Source: Verrucomicrobiaceae bacterium (GTDB lineage: Bacteria; Verrucomicrobiota; Verrucomicrobiia; Verrucomicrobiales; Verrucomicrobiaceae). Taken from it: 64,000 nucleotides of DNA. Under the pieces are notes generated by a model that was not told where the DNA came from, made no database searches, and saw only the letters and a program-made list of their open reading frames with translations. The translations under genes were made by a program, and so were the position numbers. The stretch lies in contig JAIXYN010000085.1 of NCBI GenBank assembly GCA_027490195.1, forward strand, positions 62,001 through 126,000, read 5' to 3'. This document shows positions 8,341 through 14,204 of the stretch, piece after piece; within the stretch, counting starts at the first letter, position 1; every line of letters starts with the position of its first letter.

Positions 8341-9130
8341 GGCCATGCTCCCTTTCACGTTCGTGGGTCAATCCGGTGCGCTGCTCAAGCTCGGCGGCGA
8401 TCTGGTCAAAAATCAGTGCCTCAGGCGGCGGGTTGCGCTTTGTCAGGGCCACCGGCACCCCCAGAGCGCTTGCTTCGAGAAAGGAGGGCAGGCGAGGAAT
8501 GCTCTGCTGAAACATCAGATTGGCAGGCAGCATGTCGCGCAGCTCCCGCGCCACCTTCATACTCATCTCATTTTCACGCATAACCATCGTCAGCAAAATG
8601 CCCGCCACGCGCACGCCGGCACCTTCCGCGCGGAAGCGCGCCAGTGTCTCCAGCAGATGCGGCACGCTGCGAATCGCCAGCGGCTCCGCCTGCTGCGGCA
8701 GCACCACAAAATCACAGGCCTTCACCACTGCCTCCGTCGTGCTGCTCATCCCGGCCGCCGTATCCATCAGCACAACATCCACACCTCGCAGTTCAGCAGC
8801 GCGCAGCAGGTCGGCCAGCCGAGTCGGAACCTCATGCACGGACCAGCCCTGCCTAGCGCAGGTGTCATACTGCCCAGCGGGTACGATCTCCAGCTCCGGC
8901 AGCCGTGTTGGCACCACAATCTTGTTCAAATCCCCGCCGCGAACGAGAAACTCATGAAAACCCTCACGCGCTTTTGTGCTTTTTGCCAGAGAAAGGCCCA
9001 CGCCGCCCTGCGGGTCCGTGTCAATCAAGAGCACACGCCAGCCGCGCCGCGCCAGTGAATAGGCGAGATTGATGCACAACGTGGTTTTACCCACGCCGCC
9101 TTTCTGACTCGCTGTTGCAATTGCTATCAC
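8321..9130 (-). CDS. ParA/Soj-family ATPase
   Basis: The deviant Walker A is KGGVGKTT (residues 10-17), with the signature lysine of ParA/MinD proteins. LLIDTDPQG follows at 34-42 and Walker B VVLMDTAAG near 119-127. The length of 269 residues and absence of an N-terminal HTH are typical of small ParA proteins that segregate or position cargo such as replicons, chemoreceptors or carboxysomes. The partner gene overlaps its 3' end and is not a recognisable ParB, so the cargo is unknown. The gene is divergent from the lipoprotein cassette at 9241. Confidence 0.92.
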   Translation of the reverse strand: MIAIATASQKGGVGKTTLCINLAYSLARRGWRVLLIDTDPQGGVGLSLAKSTKAREGFHEFLVRGGDLNKIVVPTRLPELEIVPAGQYDTCARQGWSVHEVPTRLADLLRAAELRGVDVVLMDTAAGMSSTTEAVVKACDFVVLPQQAEPLAIRSVPHLLETLARFRAEGAGVRVAGILLTMVMRENEMSMKVARELRDMLPANLMFQQSIPRLPSFLEASALGVPVALTKRNPPPEALIFDQIAAELEQRTGLTHEREREHGHASLMD

Positions 9131-9148
9131 TCGCCGATGCTAGGATGG

Positions 9149-9162
9149 GTTTGCCGAATGGC
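9149..9162. promoter_or_regulatory. Inverted repeat upstream of parA
   Basis: TTGCC-GAAT-GGCAA is a perfect 5-bp inverted repeat about 20 bp upstream of the parA start, within the divergent parA/lipoprotein intergenic region. It could be an operator or a partition-type site. The evidence is only its position and symmetry. Confidence 0.25.
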
Positions 9163-9216
9163 AAGGAAGTTGCGCAACAGACCATTCAAGATTAAAACCT
9201 GCAAGCCTCCGCTGGT

Positions 9217-9229
9217 GGGGATCATCCCC
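9217..9229. promoter_or_regulatory. Palindrome just upstream of first cassette lipoprotein
   Basis: GGGGAT-C-ATCCCC is a 13-bp perfect palindrome ending 11 bp before ATG 9241. It overlaps the place where a ribosome-binding site would sit. In mRNA it would fold and could limit translation, or it may be an operator. No other copy was seen upstream of the other two cassettes. Confidence 0.3.
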
Positions 9230-9240
9230 TGCGCCCTCAC

Positions 9241-9573
9241 ATGAAACCGCCACTTTTCTTTAGTTGCCTGGTGCTCTGCTTGACGAGCCTCTCATGTGAG
9301 CGCCATGCGGAGCTCCAGCGTGAAATCGCCACACTCGAAGCCAAAGTTAAACACGACGAAGCAGCCACCCGCCAGTATGACAAAGACATCGCCGCACTCG
9401 ATGGCCGGGAGGGACTCAACCGCATCGTCCAGCAGGCTCAGATTAAAGATGAACAGCTGCGTCCGCTAGAATTTGTCAACGCCCCCAGGGAGCGCAAGTT
9501 GTCGGCCATTGAAAGTGGGTTCGCCAAGCTCAAACCGGCCGCTGAAGCATTCAAAGCTGCACAACCGAAGTAA
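9241..9573 (+). CDS. Coiled-coil lipoprotein, cassette 1 small subunit
   Basis: This 110-residue protein has a lipoprotein signal: hydrophobic segment LFFSCLVLCLTSLSC with a lipobox at LSLSC-like positions 16-19 and cleavage before Cys19. The mature part is almost entirely charged heptad-like helix (ELQREIATLEAKVKHDE...), predicting a coiled coil anchored to a membrane. It is followed 15 bp later by the larger cassette member. It is the first of three tandem small/large pairs (others at 10499 and 12117). It is the most diverged of the three small proteins, lacking the LSKKC segment. Function unknown. Confidence 0.75.
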   Translation: MKPPLFFSCLVLCLTSLSCERHAELQREIATLEAKVKHDEAATRQYDKDIAALDGREGLNRIVQQAQIKDEQLRPLEFVNAPRERKLSAIESGFAKLKPAAEAFKAAQPK

Positions 9574-9588
9574 GCCCCCCAACACACT

Positions 9589-10161
9589 GTGTTCGAATTT
9601 CGTTTCTTCACGCTCCTCAAAGCCCTGCTCATGTTCGCCTGTGTCATCGGCGGCTGTGAGTACCTTTCCAAACTCGACAAACTCAAGGCGGACCTCGCCG
9701 AATTGAAATCCCAGGCCGACGCCGCCCGGGAGACAGCGGATCTGCGCCGGCAGGAATGGGCAGAGATCAAAGCTGCCAAAAACAAACTGGATCAGCTGTC
9801 GGCACGCATGGCTGAGGTCAACCGGCAGCGCGACCTTCTGGACACCCAAGAGCGCAAATTGACCAGCGAAATCAAATACATGGCAGATTCAATGACGGCA
9901 GCCGTGGAAAACACCCGCGCATCCGCCATCGGCAACGTGATCCCAGAACTCCGGCTGGAAGGACGTCCAGCCTTGCACAATGCGAAGATCTTCAAGATCA
10001 CCGACGATTCGATCTCTTTTCTCCACGAAGATGGGGTGGCCAACCTGCATGTAAAATCGGATGAACTGCCGAGAGAGTTTGTTGAGAAATATGACCTCGG
10101 ACCGAAGTCCATCCATCTGGGTCTGCAACATTTGATTGGTGAACTAGAAGGGTTAAAATAA
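9589..10161 (+). CDS. Coiled-coil protein with C-terminal DGV/YDLG motif, cassette 1 large subunit
   Basis: The frame starts at GTG 9589, 15 bp after the small gene. Residues 5-25 form a hydrophobic segment ending GGCEYL, so it is either a lipoprotein or membrane-anchored. Residues 28-105 are a long coiled coil. Residues 115-170 form a short beta-rich domain with ISFLHEDGVANL, DELPREFVEKYDLG. The same domain ends the large proteins of cassettes 2 and 3 (KIRKV..SGIS..HADGVG, LPENLxEQYDLG). Related sequences are familiar as an uncharacterised C-terminal motif in verrucomicrobial proteins, from recollection. Function unknown. A scaffold or envelope-spanning role fits the coil. Confidence 0.72.
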   Translation: MFEFRFFTLLKALLMFACVIGGCEYLSKLDKLKADLAELKSQADAARETADLRRQEWAEIKAAKNKLDQLSARMAEVNRQRDLLDTQERKLTSEIKYMADSMTAAVENTRASAIGNVIPELRLEGRPALHNAKIFKITDDSISFLHEDGVANLHVKSDELPREFVEKYDLGPKSIHLGLQHLIGELEGLK

Positions 10162-10498
10162 TACGATAGCTGGAAGCGACAAACCAACCTGTGCCGTCTT
10201 TGCCTGTGATTTTGAGAATGCTTGGCTGATGGCGTGGTTGAATTGTTCTGATGTCCAGTCCTAGAACCTAGGCGACAGCCCTTTGAACTTTCCCCACACA
10301 TTTTTGACCGGCATGAGGACAGGTAAATTGTCAGATTAAAACCGCACCGGCGGCCTGATCCGAGAACTTCACTACATCCTATTTGCTGCGAACAGGAACT
10401 GAATCATTGTAGCAATTTCCACATGCAAAACATTATTTCTAATTGTATTTACAATCATTAATCTCGCCATCTCTTAGCATTCACACAGCATTATCCAG
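10162..10498. other. 337-bp intergenic stretch between cassettes 1 and 2, possible gene remnant
   Basis: There is no convincing intact gene here. On the minus strand, 10320-10154 reads as a degraded coding-like segment (VLMPVKNVWGKFKGLSPRF, stop, DWTSEQFNHAISQAFSKSQA, ending LSLPAIVLF and a stop) that I cannot assign. The right half (10390-10490) is AT-rich with TTATTTCTAATTGTATTTAC and probably holds the promoter for cassette 2. No U-tailed hairpin was seen after cassette 1. Confidence 0.4.
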
Positions 10499-10837
10499 AT
10501 GTACCGCCCCCTCATTTTAACCAGCCTTGCGACCATTATTTTAGCAAGCTCCTGCAACAAAGCAGGCGTCTTGAACAAAGAACGGGCTAAAGTGGAAGCG
10601 CAGATTCAACACACCCGTGAGGAAATACATTCTGTGGAGGCCAAATTCCAAGCGCTTCTTGCCGCTCCCATATCCAATGGAATGACCTTGGAGAGGTACC
10701 ATGAAGAAGTGGCCAAAAAAAATGATGAACTGGAAGCAAAGCTGGCAATTCTAAGCAAAAAGTGCGCCGAGGCAGAGGCTGTTCTGAGTGAAATACGCCC
10801 CCGTTTGGATACATACAAAGCCAAATACCTTTACTAA
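10499..10837 (+). CDS. Coiled-coil lipoprotein, cassette 2 small subunit
   Basis: This 112-residue lipoprotein has signal ILTSLATIILASSC, Cys19 being the acceptor, followed by a helical charged chain. It matches the cassette 3 small protein at several points: LASSC, VLxxE, AxIQ, then LSKKC and a C-terminal RLDTYKA (KLDAYKA in copy 3). This supports common descent by duplication. The gap to the next gene is 18 bp, identical to that in cassette 3. The surrounding DNA is visibly richer in A and T than cassette 1. Function unknown. Confidence 0.75.
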   Translation: MYRPLILTSLATIILASSCNKAGVLNKERAKVEAQIQHTREEIHSVEAKFQALLAAPISNGMTLERYHEEVAKKNDELEAKLAILSKKCAEAEAVLSEIRPRLDTYKAKYLY

Positions 10838-10855
10838 TTTTAGCCCTCCAACATC

Positions 10856-11791
10856 ATGATTGAAGAAACTAAAACTTGGGTTCTGCTTTTTCTTTTCAGC
10901 ATCATTGTTACATTTAGTTATTACCTCCACCACCAGTCTACATTGGATGATGCCAATCAAGCGCTAGAGCAGGCCAAATCTATGCTGAAGAGTATGCAGG
11001 AGCAGCTATCCCTTAAAAATAAATCTTGGCATGAAAAGGAGCGAGTTGCTATCAAGCTGCAATCGGAGAACGATAGACACACAACCCTCCTCGGGACACA
11101 AGATACCTTGGACCAGCGCTATCATAAAGCTGATAGCGATTTCAAATATGCCCTCGAATCCATGAAAGAGTCGATGAATAGAACGCGCAACAATGCTCCA
11201 GGCACCGAACTGGGAGAAATCAAATTAGCCAATGGCAAGACTCTGCGTGACGTTAAAATTCGTAAAGTGGAAGATAGCGGAATTTCTTTCCTCCATGCTG
11301 ATGGCGTCGGCACCATTCCATCCGATCAGGTTCCTGAAAATCTAAAGGAACAATATGATCTCGGGCCAAATGCTCTTGTCCCCATGATTCAAAACGCGCA
11401 AAAGACATTGCTGCAAAAGTCTGAACCGGACAAAAAAGATAAACTAGTTACCACCGCCCCCGCGATGCCTATCAGCCCGCCTTCCGTCAGCCCGATTGCA
11501 ACGAACACCGTTGATGATTCAAAGATAAAAAATATCAGGATGCGGATGGCGGAACTGGATTCACGAATCACAGCCTTTCACAGTGTAGTGGCACAACATC
11601 TTTCGGCGGCGAAAAGCCATCAAAATCTAGCCGAGAGCGCAAAAGAACGGGGTGTGCCGTCGACTCGGCACACCGAGAATGCAAATAAAAGCCTAGCACA
11701 AGCAGCTTTGCTGGAGAATCAAAAGGCTGGCTTGATTGAAGAACGTGGAAAGCTCGCCGTCGAACTCGAATATGCGATGAGAGGCAAGTAA
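10856..11791 (+). CDS. Membrane-anchored coiled-coil protein, cassette 2 large subunit
   Basis: This is a 311-residue protein. Residues 8-26 (WVLLFLFSIIVTFSYYLHH) form an N-terminal anchor. A coiled coil runs to about residue 105. The shared motif lies at 118-175: GEIKLANGKTLRDVKIRKV, SGISFLHADGVGTI, VPENLKEQYDLG. Unlike copy 1 it continues with a Pro/Ser linker (about 180-215) and a second helical region (220-311, ARMAELDSRITAFHS...) that could form another coiled coil. It lacks the protease domain of copy 3. The likely topology is a single-pass membrane protein with its body outside the cytoplasm. Function unknown. Confidence 0.78.
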   Translation: MIEETKTWVLLFLFSIIVTFSYYLHHQSTLDDANQALEQAKSMLKSMQEQLSLKNKSWHEKERVAIKLQSENDRHTTLLGTQDTLDQRYHKADSDFKYALESMKESMNRTRNNAPGTELGEIKLANGKTLRDVKIRKVEDSGISFLHADGVGTIPSDQVPENLKEQYDLGPNALVPMIQNAQKTLLQKSEPDKKDKLVTTAPAMPISPPSVSPIATNTVDDSKIKNIRMRMAELDSRITAFHSVVAQHLSAAKSHQNLAESAKERGVPSTRHTENANKSLAQAALLENQKAGLIEERGKLAVELEYAMRGK

Positions 11792-11807
11792 CGCCCCATC
11801 TCTGCTC

Positions 11808-11970
11808 GCCATCTTCGGATTAGGCGGAGTGAAATGCTGCATTCAGCCAATTACCGTCTCATCGCAAGTTTGCTGGTCCCAGCAAACCGTTTGGGTGGGA
11901 TCAGGCTGGGCCGGGGTGCCGTAGCTTTTAAACCGCTATGATTTTCGCCCTGCTGGCACAGGGGCAGTCA
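11808..11970 (-). pseudogene. Decayed 3' end of a copper-monooxygenase-like gene
   Basis: The minus strand from about 11970 down to 11808 reads PVPAGRKS-stop-RFKSYGTPAQPDPTQTV, then CWDQQTCDETVIG-stop-MQHFTPPNPKMA. This aligns without gaps to the C-terminus of the gene at 14205-16454 (LPRGSTVKITAVF..., NPDPTKTVRWGQQTFDEMMIGYMEHYTPLNPEVA). The two internal stops and no start show it is dead. It lies directly after cassette 2 in the same convergent orientation as the intact gene after cassette 3. It is therefore a scar of the duplication that produced the tandem cassettes. Confidence 0.88.
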
Positions 11971-12116
11971 GCAGCGTGCCTCAATTCGAGATCATCCTTT
12001 CGTGATTGGGCGCAGCTCAATTCCGTATCAGCCGTCCTCCGGGCATCCCGGATATGCCGTAACATTTTTTCTTGTCAACTTTGACACCCCATGGGCAGAT
12101 GCTAAGAATAATCAAG
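11971..12116. other. Intergenic stretch before cassette 3
   Basis: This is the rest of the 325-bp gap between cassettes 2 and 3. Its left part may continue the pseudogene beyond recognition. The right part has T-rich CATTTTTTCTTGTCAA and TTGACACC close to the gene, which could be promoter sequence. The in-frame TTG at 12072 would add 15 residues ahead of the signal peptide and is an unlikely start. Confidence 0.35.
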
Positions 12117-12443
12117 ATGAACTATCGATGCATTTTCACTGCCTTAACAGGCATTCTATTGGCTAGTTCTTGCGATAAGCATGAGGTCTTGTCTAGTGAA
12201 CAGGCCGGATTGGATGCAGAGATCCAGCAAGGGATCGCAGAATTGCAGAGTTTAGACTCTCAAATTGCCGCTTTAAACACCAATAATGTCCTGCCGGAGT
12301 TGCAGCATGGCAATTGGTTGAAAAAGAATATCTCACTTGAGAAGGGACTGGCCGACCTCAGCAAAAAATGCACTCAGGGTGATGAACTGCTGAAGAAGCT
12401 TCACGCCAAACTCGACGCCTACAAGGCCCTGAACGCCCAATAG
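12117..12443 (+). CDS. Coiled-coil lipoprotein, cassette 3 small subunit
   Basis: From ATG 12117 the protein is 108 residues. The signal peptide CIFTALTGILLASSC has lipobox LASSC and acceptor Cys19, and this start places the hydrophobic core correctly. The mature protein is helical and acidic. It resembles cassette 2 over LASSCxK, VLSSEQAxLxAEIQ, LSKKC and KLDAYKA. It sits 18 bp upstream of the protease-bearing partner, the same spacing as cassette 2, so the pair is almost certainly co-transcribed. It may be an envelope-bound partner or substrate of that protein. Function unknown. Confidence 0.76.
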   Translation: MNYRCIFTALTGILLASSCDKHEVLSSEQAGLDAEIQQGIAELQSLDSQIAALNTNNVLPELQHGNWLKKNISLEKGLADLSKKCTQGDELLKKLHAKLDAYKALNAQ

Positions 12444-12461
12444 TCTCAAACTCGCCCCACC

Positions 12462-14198
12462 ATGTTAACTTCACCCAAGTTTTGGCTGTTCGTTTTAATC
12501 GTCGGCGGCCTCGGCGGCGGCTATTACTACAACGACTATACCACCAAGCTAAAAGCGGCCGAGCTGAGTGTGCAGGAAAGCGCCACCAAGCTTTCCTCCC
12601 TGCGCAGCCTCATTGCTCAGAAGAAAGAGTTCCTACAGCAAAATCGTGAGGACACGGAAAAGAATCAGATCCTTCTCAGGGCCAAGGACATCCTCCACAA
12701 GCGTCTTGAAAAAATTAACACTGACTTAAACAAGGGAGCCGACTCCTTCAAAACGGCTGTGGAACAGGCACGTTCCACCGCTGCGGGCAAGGAATTGGGA
12801 GACATCACTCTGACAAGCGGCAAACTTTTGCGTGGCACCAAAATCCGCAAGGTGGATGAATCCGGTATATCAGTGATGTATGCCGACGGGGTCGGCAATG
12901 TGGTAGCGGAACTAATGCCCGAGAATTTGCAGGAAAAATATGACTTGGGAGTGAGCGCCCTGGTTCCTAAGCTGCTTGCAGCGCTGGCGGCTTTTCAAGC
13001 CCCTTCCCCCTCTGGAATGCTCACCGAAAAGTCAGCAGACGTTCAGACCAGAGATCCCAAAGAGGTCACCTCGAAGCTGCCGGACATGACCACGGCTCAA
13101 ATCCCAGCCGCCTCGAATGTCGCGAGGACCACGCCTGCTCCAGTGGCGGGTGCATCCTTTGATGCCAGCTGCCTCATCATCATCAAAACCGACCATGACA
13201 GCGGCTCAGGATTCATCGCCCAGGTGGATGGCAAAACTTATGTCTACACCAACGCGCACGTCATCTGTGGCACTCCCGAAGGATTCACCTCCAAGATTGA
13301 GAGCATCAAAACAGCCTCGGGACGAAATATCCCCACTCCATACGAAATCGAGCTTTCGAATACCTACGATCCCAACTCCTCGCATGGCCTTGAAGACGTG
13401 GCGCGTTTCCAGGTGACTCTCAAAGATGGCGAGACCGCGTATGCTCTTGCAGAAACCGATTTTTCCATCAGCATCAATCAGAGAGTGACCGCTTACGGCA
13501 ACAGTCTGGCTGGTGACGCCGTGACCTCTCTTGACGGGGCAGTGCTGGGATTGGGGAAAGACAGAATCGAAGTCAGCTGTGAGATCGTGCCTGGCAACAG
13601 CGGTGGGCCCATCGTCCTTACAGACACCAAGCAGGTGATTGGTATTTCAACCTATCTGGATGCAGGCAAAAGGGACATTTGGACCCGCGGAACCGTTTTT
13701 GAAAAAGTAAGGCGCTTTGCGGTGAGGCCTGAAAAGGTGACCCAATGGCGAAAAATGCAATACACCTCACTGATGAGTTCATTGGCAGAGCTGAAAGCTT
13801 TCGACCGTGATACCTTAACTTTATCCGCTGCATGCTATCTCGATCCCAAGCCTAATCGCGGAGGGTTTGACATTCCCAGCCGCCCCCGAGGTGACTACGT
13901 TATCCGCCAGGTCATCGTGGACGGCAGCCGATTTACTTTAGGCGCGGCCATCAGCAGCGGCATCGCCAGGGTCAATCAACGACTGGGGGCCGGGAAAGGC
14001 ACCATGGCAATTACCCAGGTGGTGCCTGTGTTTGCTGAATTCTTTGCCTCAGTCGCTCAGGTTTCATCTTCACAAATCAGCATGCTTTCGAATGCAGACA
14101 GAGCCCCCTTTGTGAAGCAGTTCATTCCCGAATTGTTAGAAATCAGGAAAACGATTCATGCCAATTTCCTCAATGAAGGTGCCACACGCTATCGCTGA
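12462..14198 (+). CDS. Membrane-anchored coiled-coil trypsin-like serine protease, cassette 3 large subunit
   Basis: This is a 578-residue protein. The anchor is at 7-23 and the coiled coil at 28-105. The motif shared with cassettes 1 and 2 is at 113-163 (GDITLTSGKLLRGTKIRKV, ISVMYADGVGNV, MPENLQEKYDLG). A Pro/Thr-rich linker follows, and from about 235 a PA-clan serine protease domain. The catalytic triad is visible: H266 in YVYTNAHVICG, D312 in HGLEDVARF and S380 in VPGNSGGPIVL. The last 160 residues are helical and unassigned. The topology suggests a periplasmic or surface protease tethered at the inner membrane. Copies 1 and 2 lack this domain. It ends 6 bp from the convergent gene at 14205. 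Confidence 0.87.
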   Translation: MLTSPKFWLFVLIVGGLGGGYYYNDYTTKLKAAELSVQESATKLSSLRSLIAQKKEFLQQNREDTEKNQILLRAKDILHKRLEKINTDLNKGADSFKTAVEQARSTAAGKELGDITLTSGKLLRGTKIRKVDESGISVMYADGVGNVVAELMPENLQEKYDLGVSALVPKLLAALAAFQAPSPSGMLTEKSADVQTRDPKEVTSKLPDMTTAQIPAASNVARTTPAPVAGASFDASCLIIIKTDHDSGSGFIAQVDGKTYVYTNAHVICGTPEGFTSKIESIKTASGRNIPTPYEIELSNTYDPNSSHGLEDVARFQVTLKDGETAYALAETDFSISINQRVTAYGNSLAGDAVTSLDGAVLGLGKDRIEVSCEIVPGNSGGPIVLTDTKQVIGISTYLDAGKRDIWTRGTVFEKVRRFAVRPEKVTQWRKMQYTSLMSSLAELKAFDRDTLTLSAACYLDPKPNRGGFDIPSRPRGDYVIRQVIVDGSRFTLGAAISSGIARVNQRLGAGKGTMAITQVVPVFAEFFASVAQVSSSQISMLSNADRAPFVKQFIPELLEIRKTIHANFLNEGATRYR

Positions 14199-14204
14199 GA
14201 AATT

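Noticed and set aside
9149..9162. parS site for the ParA
   Set aside because: There is no ParB, and one 5-bp-arm repeat is too little to call a centromere-like site.
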